Source: Massilia sp. YIM B02769 (GTDB taxonomy: Bacteria > Pseudomonadota > Gammaproteobacteria > Burkholderiales > Burkholderiaceae_D). From it: 64,000 nt of DNA. Both the position numbers and the translations under genes were made by a program. The stretch lies in contig NZ_JASNRC010000015.1 of assembly GCF_030411995.1 (NCBI RefSeq), positions 1 to 64,000 of the forward strand. Reading direction: 5' to 3'. Numbering within the stretch: the first letter of the stretch is position 1; each line of letters begins with the position of its first letter. The notes below the pieces were generated by a model. It was not told where the DNA came from, made no database searches, and saw nothing but the letters and a program-made list of their open reading frames with translations. Below are positions 7,944 through 17,900 of this stretch, piece after piece.

Positions 7944-10181
7944 ATGAAGAAGCAGATGTTGATGGTTGCGCTGGCTTTTGCCATGTCGACGCATGCGGTG
8001 ACCGCACAGCCCGAAAAGGCAGGCAATACCCAGATGAAGCCGGTGGCGGCGCAAGCCCAGGCCGCGCTGTGGGCCTCGCGCGTCCTCGGGCGCTACCACT
8101 ACAAGGCGATGCCGCTGGACGATGCGATGTCCGAAAAGATCTTCGACAATTACTTCGAAGCGCTCGACAGCGAAAAACTCTACTTCACCCAGGTTGACCT
8201 CGACCGCTATGCGCCCCTGCGCACCAAGCTCGACGATGCGATCAACAACGAAGACCTGAGCCAGCCCTTCGCCATCTACAACCTCTACCAGCAGCGCTTT
8301 GCCGACCGCATGGCCTATGCGCGCAGCCTGCTGAAGACCAAGTTCGACTTCACGGCCGACGAAACCCTGCAGCTCGACCGCGAAAAAGCCCCGTGGGCGA
8401 AAAACGAAGACGAAGTCCGCGACCTGTGGCGCAAGCGCGTCAAGAACGACTTCCTGCGCCTGAAGCTCGCCGGCAAGGAAGACAAGGCGATCCGCGAGAC
8501 GCTCGACAAGCGCTACGCGAATTACGTCTCGCGCATGAAAAAGCTGAACAACGAAGACGTGTTCCAGATGTTCATGAACGCGTATGCCACCGCGATCGAG
8601 CCGCACACCAATTACCTCGGCCCGCGCTCGGCCGACAACTTCGATATTTCCATGCGCCTGTCGCTGGAAGGCATCGGCGCCGTGCTGCAGACGCGCGACG
8701 ACTACACCATCATCCGCGAAGTCGTGCCGGGCAGCCCAGCCGACAAGTCCGGCAAGCTGAAGGTCGGCGACCGCGTGGTCGGCGTGGCGCAGGGCAATGG
8801 CCCGTTCACCGATGTGCTCGGCTGGCGCATCGACGACGTCGTGCAATTGATCCGCGGCGAAAAGGGTTCGACCGTGCGTCTCGACGTGATCCCGGGCGAC
8901 GGCGGCGTCGACGCCAAGCACATCACGGTGGCGATGGTGCGCAAGAAGATCAGCATGGAAGAGCAGGCCGCCAAGAAATCGATCATCGAGGTCAAGGACA
9001 ACGGCGTGAACCGCCGCATCGGCGTGATTTCGCTGCCGACCTTCTACCAGGACTTCGAGGCGCGCCGCAAGGGCGACAAGGACTTCAAGAGCGCCACCCG
9101 CGATGTCGAACGCATCCTGGGCGAACTCAAGAAAGACCGCGTGGACAATGTCCTGATCGACTTGCGCAACAACGGCGGCGGCTCGCTGGTCGAGGCGGTC
9201 GAACTGACCGGCCTGTTCATCGACAAGGGCCCAGTGGTGCAGCAGCGCGATGCGCGCGGCAGCATCGAGGTCGAAGGCGACGTCAAGCCGGGCCTGGCCT
9301 GGGACGGCCCAATGGGCGTGCTGATCAACCGCGGCTCGGCCTCGGCATCGGAAATCTTTGCCGCCGCGATCCAGGATTACGGCCGCGGCCTCGTGATCGG
9401 CGAACCGAGCTTCGGCAAGGGCACGGTGCAGACCCTGCTCGACCTCGACCGCTTCTCCGAGTCCGACAAGGTGCGCTACGGCGAATTGAAGATGACGGTG
9501 GCCCAGTTCTTCCGCATCAATGGCGGCACTACCCAGCTGCGCGGCGTGACGCCGGACATCAAGCTGCCGGTGCTGTCGGATACCGAGCACTTCGGTGAAT
9601 CCTCGTTCAGCAACGCGCTGCCGTGGGTGGCGATCAAGCCGGCCAATTACGTCCCGCTGGGTAACCTGAAGGAACTGGTCGATCCGCTGCAAAAACGCCA
9701 CGAGGCGCGCATTGCCAAGGACAAGGACTTCCAGGACCTGCGCGAAGACATGGCCGAGGTCATGAAGATCCGCAAGGAAAACGCGATCTCGCTGAACGAA
9801 GCCGTGCGCCGCAAGGAGCGCGATGCCCAGGACGCCCGTTCCAAGGCGCGCGAGGCACGCCTGGCGGCAGGCAAGGACAGCAATTCCGACGAGCCGGCGG
9901 CAGCGCCGGGCGGCAAGGAAGCACGCAGCAAGGTGCCGACGCCAACCAAGCCGGCCAAGGCTGTGGTGGCCGCGCGCAACACGCCCCAGCAGGACGATGG
10001 CCTGCAGGGCGACGAGCGCACGCTCTCGGCGGAGCTGGCGGCAGAAAAGGCCGCCAAAGATGCCAAGGACGTGCTGCTGCAAGAGGCCGCCCACATCCTG
10101 GCCGACGAGGCCGGCATGCTGAAGACCGATACCCGCATGGCCTCGCGCGTCATGCCCTACATGGCGCCGGTCAAGCCGTAA
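7944..10181 (+). CDS. prc: Carboxy-terminal processing (tail-specific) protease
   Basis: A 745-residue periplasmic serine protease of family S41 that degrades or trims proteins from their C-termini. It has a signal peptide (cleavage near VTAQP), an N-terminal TSP domain, a PDZ domain near residues 240-320 (SLEGIGAVLQ, VPGSPADKSGKLKVGDRVVGV), and the catalytic core. By spacing to the E. coli enzyme, Ser467 (in GSASASE) and Lys492 (in FGKGTVQ) form the catalytic dyad. The C-terminal DUF3340-like region ends in an Ala/Lys-rich, low-complexity stretch (~640-710). A TAGAAT box at 7848-7853 is a possible -10. A strong terminator follows the gene. Confidence 0.93.
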   Translation: MKKQMLMVALAFAMSTHAVTAQPEKAGNTQMKPVAAQAQAALWASRVLGRYHYKAMPLDDAMSEKIFDNYFEALDSEKLYFTQVDLDRYAPLRTKLDDAINNEDLSQPFAIYNLYQQRFADRMAYARSLLKTKFDFTADETLQLDREKAPWAKNEDEVRDLWRKRVKNDFLRLKLAGKEDKAIRETLDKRYANYVSRMKKLNNEDVFQMFMNAYATAIEPHTNYLGPRSADNFDISMRLSLEGIGAVLQTRDDYTIIREVVPGSPADKSGKLKVGDRVVGVAQGNGPFTDVLGWRIDDVVQLIRGEKGSTVRLDVIPGDGGVDAKHITVAMVRKKISMEEQAAKKSIIEVKDNGVNRRIGVISLPTFYQDFEARRKGDKDFKSATRDVERILGELKKDRVDNVLIDLRNNGGGSLVEAVELTGLFIDKGPVVQQRDARGSIEVEGDVKPGLAWDGPMGVLINRGSASASEIFAAAIQDYGRGLVIGEPSFGKGTVQTLLDLDRFSESDKVRYGELKMTVAQFFRINGGTTQLRGVTPDIKLPVLSDTEHFGESSFSNALPWVAIKPANYVPLGNLKELVDPLQKRHEARIAKDKDFQDLREDMAEVMKIRKENAISLNEAVRRKERDAQDARSKAREARLAAGKDSNSDEPAAAPGGKEARSKVPTPTKPAKAVVAARNTPQQDDGLQGDERTLSAELAAEKAAKDAKDVLLQEAAHILADEAGMLKTDTRMASRVMPYMAPVKP

Positions 10182-10224
10182 GCGTCACCGGGAGGCGCCT
10201 GCCGCGGCAGGGGCTTCCGAACCG

Positions 10225-10275
10225 AAAGGCACGAGATTGGGGCGGCATCGCCCTGGCCTCGTGCCTTTTTGTTTT
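10225..10275 (+). terminator. Rho-independent terminator after prc
   Basis: AAAGGCACGAG (10225-10235) pairs with CTCGTGCCTTT (10258-10268), an 11-bp perfect stem, followed by TTTTTGTTTT. The inner part of the loop has a further small GC stem. Confidence 0.85.
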
Positions 10276-10487
10276 GGCGCTGGCGCACACGGACGCGCCG
10301 CTTGCAAATCCATGTGCTTGGCCATGGGGCAGGGCGCAACGCTTCGGCGCGACTATTCCCAATCTTTTGGCTCGGAATGGCGCGGGTGCCAATGTTGTCT
10401 CGTGATTACGATATCTCTTGCGAAGAGTAGATCAAATCGTAACTAACCAACGGCATTGCGAGCGCGGCCTTATGTGAACCAGCGCAC

Positions 10488-10552
10488 ATTCCAAAAGGAA
10501 AGAAATTCCGCCTAGAAAGCTTCCTGTAGGCATTTCAATTTCCTTTTGGAAT
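10488..10552. repeat. 14-bp inverted repeat upstream of the small PEP-CTERM gene
   Basis: ATTCCAAAAGGAAA at 10488-10501 is the exact reverse complement of TTTCCTTTTGGAAT at 10539-10552, with 37 bases between. The arms sit about 100-160 bases before the ATG, a position fitting an operator pair or a regulatory mRNA structure. Confidence 0.75.
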
Positions 10553-10563
10553 TGAATTCAATT
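10550..10563. promoter_or_regulatory. Perfect 14-bp palindrome, possible operator
   Basis: AATTGAATTCAATT reads identically on both strands and adjoins the right arm of the 14-bp inverted repeat. It lies about 20 bases upstream of the possible -35 of the small PEP-CTERM gene. No regulator is assigned. Confidence 0.45.
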
Positions 10564-10648
10564 GGAACAAGCCCTTTTTACGGTTGTGATAGCATGATCT
10601 TGCTGTTGTAATATTTATCACAGTCACTCTCAATAAGAAGGAGCAATC

Positions 10649-10969
10649 ATGCAAGTTCGTCACCTCGTCATTGCCGCCCTGCTCGTCAGCGCCGGTGCAG
10701 CACAAGCGCAAACCGCCCGCGTCCACCCGGGCACCCTGACCGGCTGGGCCGTCACCACCACCGCCGGCGTTGCTGCTACCCCAGCCGCTGCTCCATCGGC
10801 TGCCGCACCTGTCGTCCAGGCACCGGCTCCGGCGCCAATCTCGCCGGTCGCTGCCGATCCTGTCGTTACCGCACCGGCTGTCGCCGAAGTGCCGGAGCCA
10901 TCGAGCATTGCCCTGCTGCTGGCAGGCGCAATGGGTGTTGGCGCACTGCGTCGCCGTCGCGCGAAGTAA
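10649..10969 (+). CDS. Small Ala/Pro-rich PEP-CTERM protein
   Basis: A 106-residue protein consisting of little more than a signal peptide (LLVSAGAAQA, cleavage before QTARV), a ~55-residue low-complexity stretch of Ala, Pro, Val and Thr, and a PEP-CTERM tail (VPEPSSIALLLAGAMGVGAL then RRRRAK). AAGAAGGAG gives a strong ribosome site. After exosortase processing only a short Pro/Ala peptide would remain, perhaps heavily glycosylated on Thr/Ser; that is inference. The elaborate upstream palindromes and the strong terminator suggest an individually regulated, possibly abundant transcript. Confidence 0.8.
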   Translation: MQVRHLVIAALLVSAGAAQAQTARVHPGTLTGWAVTTTAGVAATPAAAPSAAAPVVQAPAPAPISPVAADPVVTAPAVAEVPEPSSIALLLAGAMGVGALRRRRAK

Positions 10970-10989
10970 TCGCTCTTCCTGCAACAGCG

Positions 10990-11025
10990 AGAGGGCGCTC
11001 CCGAACGGGATCGCCCTCTTTTTAT
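10990..11025 (+). terminator. Rho-independent terminator after the small PEP-CTERM gene
   Basis: AGAGGGCG (10990-10997) pairs with CGCCCTCT (11012-11019), followed by TTTTTATT. The gene is therefore a single-gene transcript, separated from the acyl-CoA dehydrogenase operon. Confidence 0.88.
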
Positions 11026-11111
11026 TGCTGAAACAAGCAGTCTTTCAGGTACAATCCTTGGTGAACGGTCGTGCTTTTTTTGCGTCCGCGCGACAATAAC
11101 AAGGAGACAGA

Positions 11112-12314
11112 ATGGACCTGAATTACTCTGACGAGGACCTGGCCTTCCGCGACGAAGTGCGGGCCTTCCTGGCGGCAAACCTGCCGCCCGACCTGCAGCA
11201 CAAGGTGCGCAGCCACCTGCGCCTGAGCAAGGACGACAGCGTACGCTGGCACAAGATCCTGGCCGCCAAGGGCTGGGTGGCCCCGGGCTGGCCGGTCGAG
11301 TTCGGCGGACCGGGCTGGACGCCGACCCAGCGCCACATCTTCGAGGAAGAGTGCGCACGCGCCGGCACGCCGCAGATCATGCCCTTCGGCGTGAACATGG
11401 TGGCGCCGGTGATCATGGCCTTCGGCAGCGCCGAGCAGAAAGCCTACTACCTGCCGCGCATCCTGTCCTGCGAGGACTGGTGGTGCCAGGGCTATTCGGA
11501 ACCGGGCGCCGGCTCCGATCTCGCCTCCCTGAAGACCACCGCGGTCCGTGGTCTCGATGCCGACGGCGACCACTACATCGTCAACGGCCAGAAAACCTGG
11601 ACCACCCTGGCCCAGCACGCCGACATGATCTTTTGCCTGGTGCGCACCGACAGCGGCGTGCGCAAGCAGGAGGGCATCTCCTTCCTGCTGATCGACATGC
11701 ACTCACCCGGCATCACGGTGCGCCCGATCATCATGCTCGACGAAGACCACGAGGTGAACGAAGTCTTCTTCGACAACGTGCGCGTCCCGGCCGCCAACCT
11801 GGTCGGCCAGGAAAACCGCGGCTGGACCTATGCCAAGTACCTGCTCGGCCACGAGCGCACCGGCATCGCCGCCGTCGGCCGCTCGAAGCGCGAACTGGCC
11901 TTCCTGAAAGGCCTGGCCGCGCGTGAAAGCAAGAACGGCAAGCCGCTGATCGACGACCCGCTGTTCGCCGCCAAACTGGCCCACCTGGAAATCGAACTGA
12001 TGGCGCTGGAAATGACGGTGCTGCGCGTGCTGGCCAAGGCCGACAAGGCGCCGGGGCCGGAAGCCTCGGTGCTGAAGGTGCGCGGCACCGACATCCAGCA
12101 GGCCCTGACCGAGCTGATGGTGGAGGCTGTCGGCCCGATGGCGCTGCCCTTCGACCCGGCCTACCTGGAAGGCGCGAGCGAACACAGTGTCGCCGAGGAC
12201 GACGCCGCGGCGCCGCTGGCCTCGTACTACTTCAACTACCGCAAGACCTCGATCTACGGCGGCTCGAACGAAATCCAACGCAACATCATCACCCAGATGA
12301 TCCTGGGCCTGTGA
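11112..12314 (+). CDS. Acyl-CoA dehydrogenase family protein (first of a pair)
   Basis: A 400-residue FAD-dependent flavoenzyme expected to introduce a 2,3 double bond into an acyl-CoA. The three ACAD domains are present: N-terminal helices (MDLNYSDEDLAFRDEVRAF), the middle beta domain (YSEPGAGSDLASL, VNGQKTWTTLAQHAD) and the C-terminal helices ending SIYGGSNEIQRNIITQMI. AAGGAGA precedes the ATG; a TACAAT box lies at 11050-11055. The next gene, a shorter ACAD, begins 12 bases later. Adjacent long/short ACAD pairs often form alpha2-beta2 heterotetramers acting on bulky side chains (steroid-type FadE pairs), so the two proteins may be one enzyme. Substrate unknown. Confidence 0.85.
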   Translation: MDLNYSDEDLAFRDEVRAFLAANLPPDLQHKVRSHLRLSKDDSVRWHKILAAKGWVAPGWPVEFGGPGWTPTQRHIFEEECARAGTPQIMPFGVNMVAPVIMAFGSAEQKAYYLPRILSCEDWWCQGYSEPGAGSDLASLKTTAVRGLDADGDHYIVNGQKTWTTLAQHADMIFCLVRTDSGVRKQEGISFLLIDMHSPGITVRPIIMLDEDHEVNEVFFDNVRVPAANLVGQENRGWTYAKYLLGHERTGIAAVGRSKRELAFLKGLAARESKNGKPLIDDPLFAAKLAHLEIELMALEMTVLRVLAKADKAPGPEASVLKVRGTDIQQALTELMVEAVGPMALPFDPAYLEGASEHSVAEDDAAAPLASYYFNYRKTSIYGGSNEIQRNIITQMILGL

Positions 12315-12326
12315 GGAGAGCACCAC

Positions 12327-13484
12327 ATGGACTTCCATTTCAATCCTGAGCAGACCCAGTTCGCCGATGCCCTGAAACGCTGGATCGCGCGCGACTACGG
12401 CTTCGAGGCGCGCCGCGCCATCGTCCACTCCGAGGCCGGCGTGTCGGACGCCGCCTGGGCCACCCTGGCCGAACTCGGCATGACCGCGCTGCCGGTGCCC
12501 GAAGCCCAGGGCGGCTTCTCGGGCAGCGCCGTCGACATGTTCGTGGTGATGCAGGAGCTGGGCCGCGGCCTGGTGGTCGAACCCTATTTCGCCACCGTGC
12601 TCGGCGCCGAATTCCTCCGCCTGGGCGGCCGGCATCCGCAACTGCTGGAACGCGTCGCGAGCGGCGACCTGAAGCTGGCCTGCGCACTGGGCGAGCGCCA
12701 GTCGCGCCACGAGCTGCGCGATATGGCGACCCGCGCCCAGCCTGACGGCGACGGCTACCTCCTGAACGGCGAAAAGAAGGTCGTGCTGCACGGCGCCCAG
12801 GCCGGCATGCTGGTGGTGTCGGCGCGCAGCGGCGGCGAACAGCGCGCCGAGGAGGGCATCAGCCTGTTCGTGGTCCCAAGCGACGCCGCCGGCCTGCGCA
12901 TCACCGGCTACCGCACCCTGGACGGCCTGCGCGCCGCCGACGCCGTGTTCGACAACGTGCGCGTCGACGCCACCGCCCTCATCGGCGCGCCGGGCGAAGG
13001 CTGGCCCATCCTCGACGCGGCGGCCGACTACGGCGCCGGCCTGCTGTGCGCGGAAGCCGTCGGCGCCATGGAAGCCATCTTCGCCGCGACCCTGGATTAC
13101 CTGAAGACGCGCCAGCAGTTCGGCGCCCCGATCGGCAAGTTCCAGGCCCTGCAGCACCGCATGGCCGACATGGCCATCCACCTGGAGCAGGCGCGTTCGA
13201 TGGCGCTGCTGGCCGCCGTCAAGCTGGGTTCAAGTGATGCCGGCGAGCGCCGCCGCGCCGTCTCGGCCGCCAAGTACCGCATCAACGCGGCCGCGCGCTA
13301 CATCGGCCAGCAGGCGGTGCAGCTGCACGGCGGCATGGGCGTGACCGACGAACTGCCGGCCGCGCACTACTTCAAGCGCCTGGCGACCATCGAACTCACC
13401 CTCGGCGACGCCGACCACCACCTGGCGCGCTTCATCGCCCAGCCGGGGTTCCGGGACAACAGCATGGAAGGAGAAGCGGCATGA
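12327..13484 (+). CDS. Acyl-CoA dehydrogenase family protein (second of a pair)
   Basis: A 385-residue partner of the preceding dehydrogenase. It keeps the ACAD fold (MDFHFNPEQTQFADALKRW; LNGEKKVVLHGAQAGMLVV; LHGGMGVTDELPAAHYFKRL) but differs in the middle domain: the usual SEPxxGSD flavin/substrate loop is replaced by CALGERQSRHELRDM. This is common in the second subunit of heteromeric FadE enzymes. GAGGAGAG precedes the start. Its end overlaps the MaoC gene by four bases (ATGA), so translation is coupled. It may be catalytically incomplete alone. Confidence 0.85.
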   Translation: MDFHFNPEQTQFADALKRWIARDYGFEARRAIVHSEAGVSDAAWATLAELGMTALPVPEAQGGFSGSAVDMFVVMQELGRGLVVEPYFATVLGAEFLRLGGRHPQLLERVASGDLKLACALGERQSRHELRDMATRAQPDGDGYLLNGEKKVVLHGAQAGMLVVSARSGGEQRAEEGISLFVVPSDAAGLRITGYRTLDGLRAADAVFDNVRVDATALIGAPGEGWPILDAAADYGAGLLCAEAVGAMEAIFAATLDYLKTRQQFGAPIGKFQALQHRMADMAIHLEQARSMALLAAVKLGSSDAGERRRAVSAAKYRINAAARYIGQQAVQLHGGMGVTDELPAAHYFKRLATIELTLGDADHHLARFIAQPGFRDNSMEGEAA

Positions 13485-13957
13485 AGAAGGACGTCAGCGG
13501 CGACTGGTTCTTCGAGGACTTCACGCCGGGCCAGGAGATCGATCTCGGCCAGCGCACGGTGAGCGAGGAAGAGATCATCGACTTCGCCAGGCAGTTCGAC
13601 CCCCAGCCCTTCCACGTCGATGCCGAGGCGGCCAGCGGGTCGATCTACGGCGGCGTGATCGCCAGCGGCTGGCACACCTGCGCGATGATGATGCGGATGG
13701 TGGTCGACGGCCTGCCGTTCGCGTCCTCGAGCATGGGTTCGCCCGGCCTGGACGGCGTGCGCTGGCTGCTGCCGGTGCGCGCCGGCGACACCCTGTCGCT
13801 GCGCCACGTCACCAAGCAGGTCAAGGCGTCGAGCTCGAAGCCGGACCGCGGCGTGGTCTGGACCAGCTGGGTGGCCACCAACCAGCATGGCGAGACCGTG
13901 TGCACGATCGAGGGGATGGCGATGTTCCGGCGGCGGCCGGTGGAGAGTGCGGACTGA
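13481..13957 (+). CDS. MaoC-family enoyl-CoA hydratase
   Basis: A 158-residue hot-dog-fold protein. The hydratase-2 signature region appears as ARQFDPQPFHVDAEAA, with the Asp and His of the catalytic pair, then SIYGGVIASGWHTC. It should hydrate the enoyl-CoA made by the upstream dehydrogenase pair to a 3-hydroxyacyl-CoA; in PHA-producing bacteria such (R)-hydratases can also feed polymer synthesis, though this gene lies far from phaC. A strong GGAAGGAG site lies inside the previous gene and the starts/stops overlap by four bases. Length is typical for a single-domain MaoC. Confidence 0.88.
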   Translation: MKKDVSGDWFFEDFTPGQEIDLGQRTVSEEEIIDFARQFDPQPFHVDAEAASGSIYGGVIASGWHTCAMMMRMVVDGLPFASSSMGSPGLDGVRWLLPVRAGDTLSLRHVTKQVKASSSKPDRGVVWTSWVATNQHGETVCTIEGMAMFRRRPVESAD

Positions 13958-14014
13958 CGCCATCACTGTGGCCTGCGGCCAGGACCGTACGGCCGAGCAC
14001 ACGATGGCTCTATT

Positions 14015-14938
14015 TCAGCCAGCCACCGCCACCCGATACCGGTTCCGCCCCGCCGCCTTGGCCTCGTACAGCGCCGCATCCGCCGCGCGGATCAGCGCCG
14101 CGCCGGTCTGCCCGCCGGCCGGCACCACGGCCGCAATCCCCATGCTAGCCGTCAGCACCGCGGCGGTGGGCGAGGCCGCATGCGGGATCGCCAGCCGGCC
14201 CAGTTCGGCCAGCATGCGCTGGGCCACCCCGGCGGCGCCGTTCACGTCGAGCTGGGGCAGCAGGACCGCGAACTCCTCGCCGCCGTAGCGCGCCACCAGG
14301 TCCTGGGCGCGTCCGGCCGTGCGCTCCATGGTGCGCGCCACCTGTTCCAGGCAGGCGTCGCCGGCCTGGTGGCCGTAGTAATCGTTGTACATCTTGAAGT
14401 GGTCGATGTCGGCCAGGATCAGCGCCATCGGCAGCCCGGCGCGGGCGCAGCGGCGCCATTCGACTTCCATCCGCTCGGTAAACGCGCGCCGGTTGGCCAC
14501 GCCGGTCAGGCTGTCGGTCAGGGTCAGGGCGCGCAGGGCGTCGGCCTGGCGCTTCACCGTCAGCTGGGTGCGCACGCGGGCGCGCACCACGGCCACGTTC
14601 ACCGGCTTGGTAATGAAGTCGGCCGCGCCGGCATCCAGGGCGCGGGTTTCGTCCTCCGGGCTGGAGAGGGCGGTGACGAAGATCACCGGGATGTCGCGCG
14701 TCTGCGGCTCGGCGCGCAGGGCGGCCAGCACGCCGTGGCCGTCCATGCGCGGCATGACCGCGTCGAGCAGGATCAGGTCCGGACGCTGGGCCCGTGCCAG
14801 TTCGAGCGCCCGGGCGCCGTCGAGCGCAAACAGCACCTCGTGCTGGTCCTGCAGCGCGGCGTGCAGGATCTGGATATTTTCCATGGCGTCGTCGACCACC
14901 AGGATGCGGCCATTCAGGGCCAGATCGGTCCAGCTCAT
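14015..14938 (-). CDS. Diguanylate cyclase response regulator (REC-GGEEF)
   Basis: A 307-residue cytosolic protein: receiver domain (residues ~10-125, phospho-acceptor Asp59 in LLDAVMPRMDG, Lys111 in FITKPV) followed by a GGDEF domain (~135-305). The active-site motif is GGEEF at 219-223, and RAQD at 210-213 is a correctly spaced inhibitory I-site, so product feedback by c-di-GMP is expected. The ATG overlaps the stop of the upstream kinase by four bases, which makes that kinase its likely phosphodonor. A 1411-codon open frame runs upstream in the same frame but is a GC shadow of the kinase gene. Confidence 0.9.
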   Translation of the reverse strand: MSWTDLALNGRILVVDDAMENIQILHAALQDQHEVLFALDGARALELARAQRPDLILLDAVMPRMDGHGVLAALRAEPQTRDIPVIFVTALSSPEDETRALDAGAADFITKPVNVAVVRARVRTQLTVKRQADALRALTLTDSLTGVANRRAFTERMEVEWRRCARAGLPMALILADIDHFKMYNDYYGHQAGDACLEQVARTMERTAGRAQDLVARYGGEEFAVLLPQLDVNGAAGVAQRMLAELGRLAIPHAASPTAAVLTASMGIAAVVPAGGQTGAALIRAADAALYEAKAAGRNRYRVAVAG

Positions 14939-17900
14939 GCGTCCCCCTTGGCCTCCAGTATAGCCCGCACCAGCCACGCAGCCTGTTCGAAACGCAGCAG
15001 GCCGACCGCGTTGGCCAGCTCGGCCATGTCGTTCGCCTCCACGCTGCCCGCCAGCGCCGGGCGCAGGGCCTCGAAGGCGGTGATCGCCTTCATGTTGTTG
15101 TTCTGGAGCAGGTCGAGCAGGCGCGCGAGGGCGTCGCGCCGCACCGGCTCCGGGGCCGGCGCCGCGGCCGGGACGGCGGCCACGGAGACCCGCTCGCGTT
15201 CCCCGGCGCCAGCCAGCACGCCCGTCATGGCGGCGTCGAGCGCGGCCAGGCCGGCCGTCACCCCGGCCTCGTCGGCGCCGCGCAGTGCGCCTTCCAGCCG
15301 CAGGGCGTGCATCGCCACCCCGGCGGCGCCGAGGTTGCCGGCCACGCCGCGCAGGCGGTGGGTCAACTGCAGCGCACCCGCCGCGTCGCCAGCCGCGGCC
15401 AGCGTGCGGATCTCGTCCACGGCGCCGGCCTGGGTCGCGGCGAAGCGCTCGAATACCGCGAGATACGCCGCCGCGTTGCCGCCGAAACGCGACAAGGCGG
15501 CTTGCAGGTCGATGCCCGGCAGCGGCGGCAGCGGCGGCAGCGCGGCCGCGGTCTGGCGCGGCAGGGCCGGTGCGGTGGCCTGGCCGCGGCCGGTCACGGC
15601 GTGCAGGGTGGCCACCAGGGCGTCGACGTCGATCGGCTTCGGCAGGTGCGCGTCCATGCCGGCGTCGAGGGCGCGCAGGCGGTCCTCGTCCATGGCGTTG
15701 GCCGTCATGGCGACCACCGGCAGCGCCGCCAGGCCCATGGCGCGGATCGCGGCGGTCGCCTCGAAGCCGTTCATCACCGGCATCTGCAGATCCATCAGCA
15801 CGGCGTCGAAGGCGCTGTCGCGGCCGAGCAGATCGAGCGCGCTGCGGCCGTTCGCGGCCAATTCGACCTGCGCCCCGGCGTGCAGCAGCACCTGGCGCGC
15901 GACTTCCTGGTTGACCTCGTTGTCCTCGACCACCAGCACGCGCAGGCCGGCCAGGCGCGCGGACAGCGCCGGCGGCGCCGGCAGTGCACGGGTGTCGGCA
16001 TTGCCGCGCAGTGCGGCGACCGTGGCGCGCAGCGCGGTGCGCGTAAAGGGCTTGGCGAGGACCACCGGCTGGGCCAGGCCCGCGGCCTGGGCCGCGCGCC
16101 GCGCCCCGTCCGGGTCGGCCGCCAGCAGGGCCGCCGGCGGCAAGGCCAGTGCCGGGTCGCCCTGCGCCAGGGCCAGCAGCGCCGCGCCGTCGAGCCCGGG
16201 CATGGCGGCGTCGACAAAGGCGAGGTCGAAGCGCGGCGCCGCGCGCAGCAGGGCCAGGGCCTCGGCGCCGCCGGCGGCGCGCACCGCTTGCCAGCCGAAG
16301 CCGGCCAGCTGGGCTGCCAGCGCGGCGCCGGCGCTGTCGTTGTCGTCGGCCACCAGCACGCGCAAGGCGTCGCCGCCGGCGGGCAGGCTTGGTTCGGCGA
16401 TGCCGAATTCGAGGGTGAAGTGGAAGCAGGCGCCGGCGCCCGCGCTGCTGTCGAGCGCCAGTTCGCCGCCCATCAGGCCGGCCAGGCGGCGCGCGATCGG
16501 CAGGCCCAGGCCGGCGCCGCCGTAGGCGCGGCTGATCGAGCTGTCGCCCTGTGCGAAGGGCTCGAAGATGTGCTGCTGGACCGCCGGCGCGATGCCGATC
16601 CCAGTATCGCGCACGGCAAAGCGCAGGCGCACGCAGGCCTCGCCCTGGCGCAGCAGTTCGACGGCCAGCACCACTTCGCCGCTGTCGGTGAACTTGACGG
16701 CATTCGCAACCAGATTCAGCAGCACCTGTTCGAGCCGCAGCGGGTCGCCCAGCAGCTGTTCGGGCAGGCCGGGCGCCACCGCGAACACCGGCTCCAGGCC
16801 CTTGTTCCAGGCGGCCGGCGCCAGCTGCGCGGCCACCGTTTGCAGCACCGCGTCGAGGCGGAAGGGCACCCGTTCCAGGGCCAGTTCGCTCGATTCGATC
16901 CTGGCGTAGTCGAGCAGGTCGCTGAGCAGGGCCAGCAGCGACTTCGAGGCGTTCTGGATGTGGGCGATGTGGCCGCGTTCGCGCGGTCCCAGCGGCGCTT
17001 CCTCGAGCACGCGCGCCAGGCCCATGATCGCGTTCAGCGGGGTGCGGATCTCGTGGCTCATGTTGCCGAGGAATTCGTTCTTCGCGCGCGCGGCCTGCTC
17101 GGCCTGGCCCAGGGCCAGCACCAGCCGGCTTTCGGTGCGCTTCAGGTCGGTCACGTTCATGTGCAGCTTGTAGGCGCCGCGTACGCGGCCATCGGCGTCG
17201 AGGTCGGGCAGGTAGCTGCCCCACACGTGGATCGCCCCGCGCTGCGGCTGGCCGGCCGGCGTCGGCAGTTCGCACTCGAAGCGCTGCGGGCGTCCGGCCA
17301 GCACGCCGTCGAGATAGGGCGCGAAGCAGGCCATGTGCTCGGGCGCGATCAGTTCGTGGGCATGGCGGCCGAGCGCGTCTTCCTCGCTGCAGCCGAGCCA
17401 GTCGAGGCAGGGGCGGTTGGCGAAGCGCAGGCGTGCGTCGGCATCCCAGTAGCTCACCAATGCCGGCAGGTTGTCGGTGACGGTGCGGATGAAACGCTCG
17501 CGCTCGCGCAGCTGGGCGCCCGTGGCGCGCAGGGCGGCGTCGGCGGCCACGCGCGCGCTGATGTCGCGGATCGTCACCTGCATGATGCCGCGCCCGCCGA
17601 CGTCGAGCGCGGTGAGCTTCACGTCGGCGTGGAAGTTGCTGTTGTCGCGGCGCCGGTGAACCCACTCGAACTGGGCGCCGCCCTCGTCGAGCGCGCGCCG
17701 CATCAGCTCGGTCGCAACGTCCGCCGAGCGGCGCCCGTTCGGCTGGAATTCGGGCGAGGCGCTGGCCGGCGACAGGTTGACGAATTCCTCGACGCTGTCG
17801 TAGCCGAACAGGCTGGCCGCCGCCGGGTTGGCGCTGATGAAGTTGGCGTTGTAGGCCAGCAGGGCCTGGGCATCGCCCGAGGCTTCGAACAGCACCCGGA

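Larger units (their letters stand above)
10276..10648 (+). other. AT-rich gene-free control region
   Basis: About 370 bases without a convincing gene, much richer in A/T than the surrounding coding DNA, especially 10380-10648. It holds the 14-bp inverted repeat pair and the AATT palindrome listed separately, and a possible promoter for the small PEP-CTERM gene: TTGTGA at 10584-10589 and TAATAT at 10609-10614, with an over-long 19-bp spacer. Confidence 0.5.
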
